Source: Candidatus Equimonas faecalis (GTDB lineage Bacteria > Bacteroidota > Bacteroidia > Bacteroidales > Bacteroidaceae). From it: DNA of 64,000 nucleotides. Below the pieces are notes generated by a model. The model worked only from the letters and a program-made list of their open reading frames with translations, was not told where the DNA came from and ran no database searches. This document shows positions 16,331-25,485 of this stretch, one piece after another (position 1 is the stretch's first letter; each line of letters begins with the position of its first letter). The stretch covers positions 23,938-87,937 of the forward strand of contig JAGHRT010000003.1 of the NCBI GenBank assembly GCA_018066245.1, in the 5' to 3' direction. A program made the translations under genes and the position numbers.

Positions 16331-17641
16331 CTAAAGTTTTTCGACGGCGATTCCGTCAAAAGCGTGACCTTTCACATAGACAGATTTCACTTTGTTAACA
16401 GCCTGACGATTGAGAAGCCCGCGCTCCACAAGGCCTTCCAAGTCATTTCGTGCCGTCGTGTGACTCACGGCGAAGCGGTTCTCTATTTCCTTCACGGTCA
16501 GCACTACTTTCGGGTTGTCTCTTACTAATGACAGGATTGCAGCTTGACGCTCGTTGATACCATCTATGACGAAGAAGTCCATACTCCTCTGTTTGTCCAG
16601 AATCTTCTTCTCAATATAGTTTCTCAACTCATTAAAAGCCTTTTCCAGCACCTGCAGATGATACATCGCGAAATAACCCATATCCATATTGTCCGCCTCT
16701 ACCTGTAAGAAAGCGGTCTCATAGCTCGCCTTGCTCCTGTAGATAATCTGCGAGATAGACAAATATTCCGTCAGCCAATAGCCGTTTTTCAACATGTTCC
16801 AATAGAACAAGGCTCTGGCCGTCCTGCCGTTTCCATCAACAAACGGATGAACATACGCCACCACAAAGTGAATGTAAATAGCTTTCAGAATCGGATGTAC
16901 AAATCCTTCCTCATCATCGGAGTTAGCCATCTTGCACAGCCTCTCCACGAAATCAGGTAGCATTTCGGCTGGAGGAGGCGTGTGTACCACCTCATGCGTA
17001 ATGGCATTCTCCACCACCACGTCATCGTCGGCCGTGCGGAACCTTCCCACATCGCGTTCATCAGACAATGTATGCTGCGTCATTATCCTGTGCAATTGCA
17101 ACAGCAGTTCCGGAGAAAGGTCTTCATCCCTGTGGGCTGTGATGAAACGTATAGCCTGATAGTTGTTGTATATCATTTGTTCGGACCTGTTTCGAGGCGA
17201 GATCCCCTTGCGCAACATATCCTTGGCTACACGACGCGTAGTGGCAGCGCCCTCCATCTGGCTTGAAGATATAGCCTCCGCTATCAAAGAGGAAATCAAG
17301 AAACGCTCCCTCTCCGCATGTGGAATTATAGACGATTTTCCCCACGAGCCACCGAAGTTCATATCAAAGTCATGACACATCTTCTGCATGGGGATGGTAA
17401 CCGTCATCTTTATGTTAAACGGTTCCCACTGTAACGTTCCTACCGTTGTGCGGTTCATCTTCACACATGCCCACACATCCTCTGCCGTCACATCAGTCGG
17501 CCGTTTTTTATATTTCAAATCGCTCCAGTACAAATAATTCTGCACAGCATCTTTCACGAGCTGCGCCACATCTGGGCGTTGCTGCAAATCAATAGCCCGG
17601 CGAAACAGGTCTGCATTTAGAACAGGAGGTCTTTCTATCAT
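16331..17641 (-). CDS. Fic-domain protein with C-terminal winged helix
   Basis: 436 residues. The canonical Fic active site HPFVDGNGRTAR is at 265-276. An inhibitory helix motif SSQMEG ([S/T]xxxE[G/N]) is at 126-131, which places it in the class with an N-terminal auto-inhibitory segment. An N-terminal Fic_N-type region precedes it. The C-terminal part from about 365 (ERQAAILSLVRDNPKVVLTV ... VSHTTARNDLEGLVERGLL) is a winged helix. Such proteins transfer AMP to target proteins, and the winged helix probably binds its own promoter. A pair of 32-bp repeats sits exactly upstream of that promoter. No separate antitoxin gene is next to it. Confidence 0.93.
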   Translation of the reverse strand: MIERPPVLNADLFRRAIDLQQRPDVAQLVKDAVQNYLYWSDLKYKKRPTDVTAEDVWACVKMNRTTVGTLQWEPFNIKMTVTIPMQKMCHDFDMNFGGSWGKSSIIPHAERERFLISSLIAEAISSSQMEGAATTRRVAKDMLRKGISPRNRSEQMIYNNYQAIRFITAHRDEDLSPELLLQLHRIMTQHTLSDERDVGRFRTADDDVVVENAITHEVVHTPPPAEMLPDFVERLCKMANSDDEEGFVHPILKAIYIHFVVAYVHPFVDGNGRTARALFYWNMLKNGYWLTEYLSISQIIYRSKASYETAFLQVEADNMDMGYFAMYHLQVLEKAFNELRNYIEKKILDKQRSMDFFVIDGINERQAAILSLVRDNPKVVLTVKEIENRFAVSHTTARNDLEGLVERGLLNRQAVNKVKSVYVKGHAFDGIAVEKL

Positions 17642-17661
17642 ACATCATTGCATTTTGGCTG

Positions 17662-17758
17662 CAAAATTACACAAAACTTGCAACTTTTGCAAGAATTTGC
17701 AAGAATTTTGCACCTTTTTCTTGAGCAAACTTGCAACTTTTGCAAGAATTTGCAAGAA
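17662..17758 (-). promoter_or_regulatory. Fic promoter with two 32-bp direct repeats
   Basis: The complement of 17662-17669 reads TAATTTTG, a -7 box 20 bp before the Fic ATG. Immediately upstream lie two 32-bp direct repeats, 17674-17705 and 17727-17758, each holding AACTTGCAACTTTTGCAAGA and a further TTGCAAG. The steps are 53 bp apart. TTGCAA half-sites occur repeatedly in both, so several protein dimers could bind across the promoter. Autoregulation by the Fic winged helix is likely. Confidence 0.65.
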
Positions 17759-17797
17759 ATTGCAAGAATATTACCACGAACTTATCGAATCATCAAA

Positions 17798-18538
17798 TCA
17801 TCGGATGACCCTCTTCACACCCTTCTCCCAATATGTGGCAAGAAGGCGGGCACCCGTGGCGTTGGGATGCAGATAGAATTTTCCGGAATTGCCGTTCTCT
17901 TCGTCGAAGAGTTCGGGGTGATTCCTGAAAGCCTTGAAAGCCTTTTTGTTTCCCGTAAAGACACGTTTGCGATAGGCCTTTGCTATCTTGCGGATGACGG
18001 GGTGGTAGGTCTGCAAGCGGTCAAGGCCTGTCTGAAGATATCGCGTGCCGTTATGGGTCGTGGGACTGTACCAAATGGGGAAGTTCAGCACGATGCGGGC
18101 GTCAGGGTAGCGGGTGAGGAGCGTGTCGATAATCGTGCACACGTTCTTCTCATACTGCTCCGCACTCACGGGGGCTCCGTTGCACCTCGTCTCCGCGCTG
18201 TCGTTCGTGCCGAGCATCACGGAGAACACGTGCTCCGCTTCGGGGGTAAACAGCCCGTCAGCCGCAGCAATCATAGGGCCGAAACACTTCCCGCTTCCCG
18301 GCAGCCAGTCGTAGGTGGTCGTACCGCTCCTTCCGCGGTTGGCATATTTCACGTCATACCCTTCCTCACGCAGCAGCTCCACGGTTTGCGACGCCGGTCC
18401 CTCCGTTTCGGGATGGGCCAGTCGGGCTCCCTGTGTAATGCTGTTGCCGATGAAGACTATCTCCACGGCCTTCTTACCCTGCGCAAAGGTCGTGAGGGAG
18501 AAAAGGATAAGGATAAGGAATAAAATGGGGCGTTTCAT
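17798..18538 (-). CDS. Secreted SGNH/GDSL-type hydrolase
   Basis: 246 residues from the ATG at 18538 (MKRPILFLILILFSLTTFAQ). This start gives a normal signal peptide cut after FAQ; an upstream start at 18559 would only add seven residues. SGNH blocks are visible: block I 'IVFIGNSITQG' with the nucleophile serine, block II 'NRGRSGTTT', block III 'LGTND', and block V 'FYLHPNATG' with the catalytic histidine. The family removes acyl or acetyl groups from sugars or esters in the periplasm. The gene begins 23 bp after the HEPN-like gene and may be read through from it, but it is more G+C-rich and marks the edge of ordinary chromosome. Confidence 0.88.
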   Translation of the reverse strand: MKRPILFLILILFSLTTFAQGKKAVEIVFIGNSITQGARLAHPETEGPASQTVELLREEGYDVKYANRGRSGTTTYDWLPGSGKCFGPMIAAADGLFTPEAEHVFSVMLGTNDSAETRCNGAPVSAEQYEKNVCTIIDTLLTRYPDARIVLNFPIWYSPTTHNGTRYLQTGLDRLQTYHPVIRKIAKAYRKRVFTGNKKAFKAFRNHPELFDEENGNSGKFYLHPNATGARLLATYWEKGVKRVIR

Positions 18539-18561
18539 AAATTGAATATAGAGGAACATGA

Positions 18562-19263
18562 TTAATCTTCTTGGAAGATATTTGAAATCGAATCGTGAAT
18601 AGGAATCAACAACTCTTTAGCTAACGCAATAAGGTTTTTATGGAATATTACAAGGCTGTCCTGTAAGTCATTCAACTTTATGCGAAATACCATTTCATCA
18701 GAGCTGTATTCTCCATCTCTGGTATTAAATGCCTCTGCGTACAATAGATAAGAGTCATTCTCAATAAACTGACGATGTTTTAATCTATTCGCCAGGTCAA
18801 GAATATAGTCATTAGTGTCAACAAAGTGTGAAATTGGGTTGTCTTGATCACCCAAATACAACCTTTTTACTAAGGTCTTGGAGTTACATCCAAGCAATAT
18901 CTTCTCCATATTCTCCTTGCATAAAGTCTTATCATATAGCTTATGATGAAACCAAAGACATTGCAGAATCATGTCAAAACTATTTTGATACCAGATAACA
19001 GAAGAGTATAGATAATGCTGACGATAGTACGCATGCTTGAATTTATTGTTGAAATCTTTCTCTTCAAACAGATCCAGATAAGGGTCAGTACCTGCTTCCT
19101 TAAACGACATTGCCAACATGAAGCGGGCGATATCGAGTTCCTTGATAAAATCAATAATCCTTCTTCTGGTTTCGATTTCATCAGGAGTATTCGGCTGTAC
19201 CAATTCCTTATCTTTAAGGAAGTGCGCAGGTTCAAGTATTCTGTATGCTTCTTTTGTCGTCAT
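18562..19263 (-). CDS. Helical protein, HEPN-like (unknown function)
   Basis: 233 residues from the ATG at 19261-19263, chosen because it overlaps the preceding gene's stop by ATGA (19260-19263). The protein is almost wholly helical: 'YYRQHYLYSSVIWYQNSFDMILQCLWF' in the middle and 'ILDLANRLKHRQFIENDS' later. The last stretch has the N-R-x-x-K-H look of some HEPN-related families (Cthe_2314-like), but not the R-x4-6-H ribonuclease motif. It is a partner of the zinc-ribbon/GIY-YIG gene by strict coupling. A toxin or RNA-binding role is possible but not shown. Confidence 0.7.
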   Translation of the reverse strand: MTTKEAYRILEPAHFLKDKELVQPNTPDEIETRRRIIDFIKELDIARFMLAMSFKEAGTDPYLDLFEEKDFNNKFKHAYYRQHYLYSSVIWYQNSFDMILQCLWFHHKLYDKTLCKENMEKILLGCNSKTLVKRLYLGDQDNPISHFVDTNDYILDLANRLKHRQFIENDSYLLYAEAFNTRDGEYSSDEMVFRIKLNDLQDSLVIFHKNLIALAKELLIPIHDSISNIFQED

Positions 19264-21197
19264 TTTATGGATTGCCAAAGATAACCATGATATTCTTTTC
19301 CACAATCTATTCGTTTCTTGATTTTACGATAGTCAACGCCTACAAATTCACATGCCTCTTTGTGTGTTTCGAATTCAAATACATTATTGCCCCTAATTAA
19401 TCGCACAGGTGAACGATTTGGATTTTTCCAACCATTCAACTTAAAGAGATTAATACCCTTGTGTCGGCAATAGCCTATAATCTCTGGGCGATGTTCATTA
19501 AGCTCTTTTCTTGAAGAATAGGTAGAACAAATCTGTTTGATTTCTTCCAACGTGAAGTTATAATCAGGATGCACCACTCTTTTTAAAGGCTCTAGCAATT
19601 CCAACCACCCCCTCTTACGAATAGCAGTATAAAACCGAGCGTATTTGTCACGAAACTCTTGAAGATATTCGCATGATTTAACAGCCTGTTTATACTTTTC
19701 CTGAAGAGCATTAATATGATTCTTTCTACATATCTCTTTTAGTTCCTCATGCCACCCATGACGAATAGCTGCTGCAACAGCTCCAGGATAGCGTTGCTTT
19801 ACTTCCAACTCATATTCACATCGCTGAAAAGCTCTTTTGCATTCATCGTAATCATCATAGATTTGACGGATACGATTAGGAAAATGCTTGTCAATGATGT
19901 TTTCTAAATCATTATTTTTTAGGAATGTCCTATATTGCGAATACTTGGAGGCCCATTCTGTTAGAGTCTCATAACCTATCATAGTTTTTTCGATAGTATC
20001 AAGATTATAATCTAATTTGTCCTGACCGCCAATTGAGCCTGTCTTCGCTCTATTTAGTGTAATCCATCCCTCATTAATATATTTTTGTTCCCACACTCCC
20101 TCCTGAATAGAAGCTTCTTCTTGTGGCATCAAGTTCGTCAGCACCTTAGGCGTTGGAATGACGCACCCTTTATCTTGGGCGAACTCAAACACTGTACCTT
20201 CTCTATGATGTCTTTTATCTCGTACTGACATCATGTAAGTTAATCCGACATACACGGAATTGTATTCGGGAAATTCATATGCATATATTAATCGAAGTTT
20301 GTTACCTTTTTTTCCCATATGGGCACAACATTCCTCATACCAACCATTTTGTTTGGCAATTTTGGCAACCTTTGGGTGCTTGGTATAAAATTCTTTTCGC
20401 GCATCACACGTTTGGGCTAGTTTCAAACATTTCTCCTTAGAATATAAAGGCAAAAACAAAGATGCACACTCTTCATACCATTCATTGCGTTTTGCTGTTT
20501 TGGCTACTTCTCGATGCTTATTATAAAAGTCATCAGGACTACAACACTTACGAGCAATTTCCAAGCATTGTTCTTTTGTATATTCTACATTTTTTTCTTT
20601 TGAACACATTGCGCAACCATGCCCTTTGAGATGGCTCGATGCCAATTGTTCAAAAGCACCATGTCTAGGACAAATAATTTGAACCTTTTTGCTAAGGGAG
20701 TGATAAGAATCTCTTACGTAATCATATCTATTCCCGTGTACTTCTTTTGCTCTTGTCAAAAATTCATCATAGCTTAAGCTTTGTTTGAATTTCCCTTTAA
20801 TATGTCCACAAGTTGGGCACCCCATTCCTGCTAAATGACAACATGGCTTTTGCCAAAAATCACCATGGACAGGACACGTGATTTTCGTCTTCTGAGACAA
20901 TCCTGTATATGTTGATGGGTGATATTCGTATGTTATATTGTGTACGCCTTTGACTAATTTCATAAACTCGTCAAATCGGACCACTTTGCTTTGCTTCGTT
21001 TTTAATTGGCCACATAAAAGACAACCACAACCTTTCATATGGTTTCTTGGATTTTGCCAGAACTCACCATGTTCCTTGCAGATAACACACACATTCGTTG
21101 TAGAATCTACATACTCCACCTTCGAATAGTCATACCTATCCCCATGCACTTTTCGTGCACGTTCAATAAATATTTCTGTAGTGAGTTTATTGGCCAT
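19260..21197 (-). CDS. Zinc-ribbon repeat protein with GIY-YIG-like nuclease core
   Basis: 645 residues. Three DUF723-type modules open the protein, each 'A+.VHG.+YDY...C..HG.F' with a Cys4 ribbon. The cysteines are at about 37/40/57/59/62, 108/127/130 and 176/195/198. A GIY-YIG-like core follows: YAYEFP (305-310), YVGLT (316-320), R326, H330, a glutamate around 361-366 and N382 (LNRAKTG). At least five roughly 35-residue helical modules (CLKLAQTCDARKEFYTKHPK-type, ending NGWYEEC) flank the core. The C terminus ends with a NUMOD-like 'THKEACEFVGVDYRKIKKRI'. The mix resembles phage and homing endonucleases. It is coupled by ATGA to the HEPN-like gene and has its own promoter. Confidence 0.8.
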   Translation of the reverse strand: MANKLTTEIFIERARKVHGDRYDYSKVEYVDSTTNVCVICKEHGEFWQNPRNHMKGCGCLLCGQLKTKQSKVVRFDEFMKLVKGVHNITYEYHPSTYTGLSQKTKITCPVHGDFWQKPCCHLAGMGCPTCGHIKGKFKQSLSYDEFLTRAKEVHGNRYDYVRDSYHSLSKKVQIICPRHGAFEQLASSHLKGHGCAMCSKEKNVEYTKEQCLEIARKCCSPDDFYNKHREVAKTAKRNEWYEECASLFLPLYSKEKCLKLAQTCDARKEFYTKHPKVAKIAKQNGWYEECCAHMGKKGNKLRLIYAYEFPEYNSVYVGLTYMMSVRDKRHHREGTVFEFAQDKGCVIPTPKVLTNLMPQEEASIQEGVWEQKYINEGWITLNRAKTGSIGGQDKLDYNLDTIEKTMIGYETLTEWASKYSQYRTFLKNNDLENIIDKHFPNRIRQIYDDYDECKRAFQRCEYELEVKQRYPGAVAAAIRHGWHEELKEICRKNHINALQEKYKQAVKSCEYLQEFRDKYARFYTAIRKRGWLELLEPLKRVVHPDYNFTLEEIKQICSTYSSRKELNEHRPEIIGYCRHKGINLFKLNGWKNPNRSPVRLIRGNNVFEFETHKEACEFVGVDYRKIKKRIDCGKEYHGYLWQSIK

Positions 21198-21709
21198 ATA
21201 GTGAAGATGCTAATTGTTACATTATATGCGGCGATTTTCGTCCTTGCAATAGTCATCAGCAACTAAAGCAACTTATTGTTTACGCCTCTTCCATTACATT
21301 GCAAACTATTATTTTGCTCCGCAAATTTAGCAAAAAATCCCATTTCGCGCAAGCGCGAGGTGCGAAAAGTGGTGGAGGAGGCGCTGAAGGGCTTCTAAAT
21401 CTCGCTTAGGAGGGGGTGTTTTGGAAAAATAAGGGGGGGGAGCTTGGAAATAGAAATCAAGAATATCAGAAAAGACTTTCAATGCTATTGCCTCCTTGTA
21501 CGATTGAGAGGATGAGAATCTCAACATATCAACCGTTTTACCTTTGCATCTGCGGAACTTCTCCATGCAAGATAAAACAATTCAAAACCATGCCACATGG
21601 GATTGTCGGCAAGAAGACCTTACTCTTCTGACAAACAAAAACCCATGCCTAATCCACGCTTTTTCACGAGCGCCCAACTATAAAAACAAGAGCATCAGAA
21701 GACACAAAC
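21198..21709. promoter_or_regulatory. Intergenic stretch with promoter for the zinc-ribbon gene
   Basis: The complement of 21322-21329 reads TAAATTTG followed by C, a good -7 box about 125 bp upstream of the 21197 start, implying a long leader. The part 21340-21709 contains G-rich and A+T-rich patches but no convincing gene or RNA. It is the visible border between A+T-richer accessory DNA and G+C-richer chromosome. Confidence 0.5.
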
Positions 21710-22441
21710 CTACTGTGTGCTTCTGACCTTCATCCTTACCCACAGACAGCGGGGAATGAGGTTCCAAAAGAAAACGAGCAAGCGGTAGCGCCAATCAATT
21801 GTCGCCACGCGGCGGCGCTTCTCCACGGCTTTCACTATGCTCCGAGCCACTTCGGAAGCGTCCAACTGCATGGGATAGTGGCCGTCCTTTAGAAGTGGAG
21901 TACGCACAAAGCCCGGGCGTATTTCGGTGAAAGCGATGGGGAGGCGGCGTATATGGGCAAGTTGCTCTAAGCATTCCAAGTAGTGCCGCTGATAGCGTTT
22001 GGTAGCCGAATAGGCGGGTGCAGCCCCAAGCCCCTTAGTGCCAGCTATGCTGGTGATGGCGGCAATTTGTCCGCAACCCTGCCCTGCAAACATATTGAAT
22101 GCTGCCGTGAGCATACGCGTGAAACCTTCGGCGTTGGTACGCACGGTGGAGATTTCCTCACAGGGAGCGAGGGCAACGTTTTGGAAGCCTATTCCGCTGG
22201 CATGAAAATAGAGGTCGATGCCTCCCATTTCATCGGCAAGTTCGTGGAGGAGGCGAGCTGCCTCGTCCTGCATGACATCAATGCGCCTCCACGCCACAAT
22301 GCCGTCTTGTTCTGCGGCGAGGCGCTCAAGTTCTTCCATACGCCGTCCGGCTATACCGACCAGCCATCCGCGCCTGGCCAGAAGGCAGGCCACTTCACGC
22401 CCTATGCCGGACGTAGCTCCAACGACAATAGCCTTTTTCAT
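21710..22441 (-). CDS. Short-chain dehydrogenase/reductase
   Basis: 243 residues with the classical SDR features: NAD(P)-binding GATSGIG at 8-14, 'FHASGIG' in place of the usual NNAG, catalytic serine in 'ITSIAG' and the Y-x3-K pair in YSATK (about 149-153). After the Rossmann core, 'IRPGFVRTP' is typical. A hydrophobic C-terminal tail ('YRLLVFFWNLIPRCLW') suggests membrane association. The substrate cannot be told. It overlaps the LysE-like gene by ATGA and is the last gene of a probable operon running down from RlmD. Confidence 0.92.
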   Translation of the reverse strand: MKKAIVVGATSGIGREVACLLARRGWLVGIAGRRMEELERLAAEQDGIVAWRRIDVMQDEAARLLHELADEMGGIDLYFHASGIGFQNVALAPCEEISTVRTNAEGFTRMLTAAFNMFAGQGCGQIAAITSIAGTKGLGAAPAYSATKRYQRHYLECLEQLAHIRRLPIAFTEIRPGFVRTPLLKDGHYPMQLDASEVARSIVKAVEKRRRVATIDWRYRLLVFFWNLIPRCLWVRMKVRSTQ

Positions 22442-23130
22442 CCGAGGAATTTCAGGAAGGTGGGGTCAAAGAGGGTTTTGATGATGGTGATAATGCTGCC
22501 GGCTATCACCAATCCTCCGATTGTACGGTTGAGCGTCCGGGCGAAGTTGGCTCCGAGACGGTCGTTCATGTGGACGAGTACACCTGTCAGCCCCGCCCAC
22601 CAGAGCATGGCTCCTCCGACAATGCTGAGATAGCCCAACGTCTGCGCCAACCAATGGTGAGGAATCACGAAAGTGAACATATTGAAGGTGGCCAGAAACA
22701 AAAAGATGATGAGCGGATTGCTGAGTGTGAGCAGGAAGGCTGTGAAGAAGTTGCTCAGTAGGGTGCCGTTACCCTTTCGATGGCTTTCGGGAGCGGGCTT
22801 GGGCAATGCTCGGAAGAGGTAAAGTCCGAAGCAGAAGAGCACCACGGCTCCGATGAGTTTGAGCCAGTAGATGTTAGTGGGGTTCTCTATGATATTGACG
22901 GCAAAGGCCATGCCTGCGCCCGTAAGGAGGGCATAGATGATGTCGCTGAGGGCTGCTCCGGCTCCTGTGGCGAGTCCATAGATGCGGCCCTTGCTCAGCG
23001 TACGCCGTATGCAGAGTATGCCCACGGGGCCCATAGGAGCCGAGGCTATGATGCCTATGAGCAGACCCTTGATAATGAGCTGTCCGTAGCTGCTAAATTC
23101 CAGCCAGATATTGTTTACTATTTCGTTCAC
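22438..23130 (-). CDS. LysE/RhtB-family exporter
   Basis: 230 residues with about six hydrophobic segments. The N-terminal 'LIGIIASAPMGPVGILCIRRTLSKGRIYGLATGAGAALSDIIYAL' is the LysE family signature (P-x-GP near the first helix, G-x-G-AA..D). A loop of charged residues follows segment three, and the last segments include 'LSNPLIIFLFLATF'. The family exports amino acids or related small molecules across the inner membrane; the substrate is unknown. It overlaps the downstream SDR gene by 4 bp and lies 57 bp after the metalloprotease gene. Confidence 0.9.
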   Translation of the reverse strand: MNEIVNNIWLEFSSYGQLIIKGLLIGIIASAPMGPVGILCIRRTLSKGRIYGLATGAGAALSDIIYALLTGAGMAFAVNIIENPTNIYWLKLIGAVVLFCFGLYLFRALPKPAPESHRKGNGTLLSNFFTAFLLTLSNPLIIFLFLATFNMFTFVIPHHWLAQTLGYLSIVGGAMLWWAGLTGVLVHMNDRLGANFARTLNRTIGGLVIAGSIITIIKTLFDPTFLKFLG

Positions 23131-23187
23131 GACATTTGTGAATTAGGAATGATGAATAAAGCTTTCAGGTTTTTCAACCTATCGGCC

Positions 23188-25485
23188 TTATATTTTTAAT
23201 GTACGGTCGATTTTGTCCTTCAAGAGCTGGAGGTGGGGGTTGGGGGTGGCACTGAGCCGCTTCTGGAGCTGGCGCAGACGCTGCAGCACGGCGGAGGCTG
23301 CGCCGGTGGGGTCTGTTGTCCCGCCAGCGGCCTTGTAGTATTCGCACAGGCCCTGTACATAGGTGTTTTGCAGTATGCGCTGATAGTAGTCGGGAGAGGC
23401 AGGTGCCATGATGGCGGCCTCAATGTCGCTCAGGAAGTCCGTAGCGGGGTATTCGTCGGTAAGGCGTTCCAAGACGGCAGCACCGGTAAGATTGGAAACC
23501 AGGTTTCTGCCGAGGCTGGCCATATACTGTTCGGGCTGGGGAGTTATGCGCTTGATGTAGGGCTGGTCTATAAGCCAGCGGGGAGCGGCTTCGAGGTAGT
23601 GGCGCTTGAGGAAAGCCATGCATTGCTCCTGTTTTTGGCGGGACGTATTCACATAGGTGTCGCCTGCCTCATCGATGGTGCGCCAGTTGCATTCCACACC
23701 GCCGAAGTGGCGCACCACGTGGTTGGTGTAGCGCAGGAACTGCTGGACAATGCCTTTATAGACGGAATTCATGTTGTTCAGGGCGATGTCGTTGCTTTCG
23801 TAGGTCCACTCGGGCAGAACCTTGAGTTCGCGCTTGAGGTTCAGTATGCCGTATTCGGAGGCTTTCACCACATCGTCGCCAAGGTCTTCGGTCTGGCAGC
23901 GTGGGTCGTTGGTCTTATTGGTTTCGCCATCGCCGAACCAGAGGCGGCGGTTGTCGCGCAGACGTGAGCCGATGAGTTTTTCCAGTTCCCAGTGGTCGCT
24001 CTCTTCATCGTAGGCATCAAGCATGGGCGTGTAGCCCCATTGGATGGCCCACTTGTCGTAGTCGCCGATGCGTGGGAAGATGCCCTCGCGGCCGATGCTG
24101 TCCTCGGGTTGCGCCACGTAGTTGAAGCGGGCGTAGTCCATAATGGAGGGGGTGTGGCCGTGGGCTTCCACCCATGCCTTGTTGCGCAGGGAATCGACGG
24201 GCACGGTGCTGGAAGAGCCGAAATTGTGGCGCAGGCCAAGGGTGTGGCCTACTTCGTGGCTGCTGACGAAGCGCACCAGCTGGCCCATGAGTTCGGGGTC
24301 GTACTTCATTTTCTGAGCGGCTTCGTCGAGGTTGCCGGCCTGTATCATGTACCAATCGTGAACCAAGGTCATGACGTTGTGATACCAGCAGATGTGGCTC
24401 TCCAGAATCTCGCCGGAGCGCGGGTCGTGGATTTGCGGGCCATAGGCATTGGGGATGTCGCTGGCGAGGTAGCGGATGACGCTGTAGCGGGCATCCTCCA
24501 TCGACATGGTGCTGTCATTGGGCCACTCCTCACCGCGGATAGCGTTCTTGAAGCCGGCCTGCTCAAAGGCCTTCTGCCAGTCGTTCACACCCTGAATGAG
24601 GTAGGGCCTCCATTGCTTGGGCGTAGCGGGGTCTATGTAATAGACGATGGGCTTCTTGGGCTCTACGAGGTACCCCCGCCGCATGGAGTCGATGGCTGCC
24701 GAATCCTTGGGCTCCAGACGCCAGCGGGTAATGAAGTTGCGAGGCTGCACGCGCTGCTGGTTGTCGGAGTAGTAGGAGAAGTTGTCGGTGAAATAGCCCA
24801 CGCGGGGGTCGAACAGGCGTCGCTGATAAGGCTGTTCGGGCAAAAGGACGAAGGAGAGGTTAAGACCGAAGGTAACATTGCCCGTCATGCGGCCCGCATG
24901 GGTGTTGTTCTGGTTGCCGTAGTAAGTGCGGACGAGGCGCACCTCGGTGTTTTCGGGGAAGGTCTTGATGGTGTCGATATAGGACAGTTGGCCGTTCACC
25001 TGGCTCACGCCAAACTGCGACTTCAGCGAAGGGGGCATGCCTATGGCATCGCCGCGCAGGAACTCGGTTACCTTGATGCGGCGGTAGCCCTTGGTGCGCT
25101 TCTCCACCTTGAAGGCGGCCAGAATGGGGTCTTCGCTGGCCGTGCGCACGGCCTTACTGATTTGGTCGAGGGTATCGCTGTGGCTGACGAGGATGTTGGA
25201 GCGCATGAGCAGCTTATTGTCGGGAGCCAACTGAAAGTAGATGGTGTGGGTCGTTACGGCCTCGCCGCCATACTTACGGGTGTCGGCAGGAGTTGATATG
25301 AAGCGCATCGTGGCCAGCAGCTGGCGCGAGAGCAGGGCATCGGGCACGTCGAAGTAGTAGTCGGCATCCTGCTTGATAACGTTGAAGAGACCTTTTGTCT
25401 CCACGGGTTTGGCCTTTTCCTCAGCCAAGGCGGAAAGGCTGAACAAACAGGCGAGAAGAATTAGCGTAAGTCTGTAATATCTCAT
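23188..25485 (-). CDS. Secreted zinc-dependent metalloprotease (DUF4953/5117 type)
   Basis: 765 residues with a signal peptide (MRYYRLTLILLACLFSLSALA). The zinc site is HEVGHTLGLRHNF, the metzincin form HExxHxxGxxH, near residue 410, followed by 'SIMDYARFNY' with the Met-turn methionine. N-terminal strands and the 'YYIDPATPKQWRPYLIQGVNDW' segment match the Bacteroidota family usually annotated as zinc-dependent metalloprotease with DUF5117/DUF5118 and DUF4953 domains. It probably acts in the periplasm or at the surface. It overlaps the upstream 164-residue gene by ATGA, so the two are co-translated. Confidence 0.9.
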   Translation of the reverse strand: MRYYRLTLILLACLFSLSALAEEKAKPVETKGLFNVIKQDADYYFDVPDALLSRQLLATMRFISTPADTRKYGGEAVTTHTIYFQLAPDNKLLMRSNILVSHSDTLDQISKAVRTASEDPILAAFKVEKRTKGYRRIKVTEFLRGDAIGMPPSLKSQFGVSQVNGQLSYIDTIKTFPENTEVRLVRTYYGNQNNTHAGRMTGNVTFGLNLSFVLLPEQPYQRRLFDPRVGYFTDNFSYYSDNQQRVQPRNFITRWRLEPKDSAAIDSMRRGYLVEPKKPIVYYIDPATPKQWRPYLIQGVNDWQKAFEQAGFKNAIRGEEWPNDSTMSMEDARYSVIRYLASDIPNAYGPQIHDPRSGEILESHICWYHNVMTLVHDWYMIQAGNLDEAAQKMKYDPELMGQLVRFVSSHEVGHTLGLRHNFGSSSTVPVDSLRNKAWVEAHGHTPSIMDYARFNYVAQPEDSIGREGIFPRIGDYDKWAIQWGYTPMLDAYDEESDHWELEKLIGSRLRDNRRLWFGDGETNKTNDPRCQTEDLGDDVVKASEYGILNLKRELKVLPEWTYESNDIALNNMNSVYKGIVQQFLRYTNHVVRHFGGVECNWRTIDEAGDTYVNTSRQKQEQCMAFLKRHYLEAAPRWLIDQPYIKRITPQPEQYMASLGRNLVSNLTGAAVLERLTDEYPATDFLSDIEAAIMAPASPDYYQRILQNTYVQGLCEYYKAAGGTTDPTGAASAVLQRLRQLQKRLSATPNPHLQLLKDKIDRTLKI

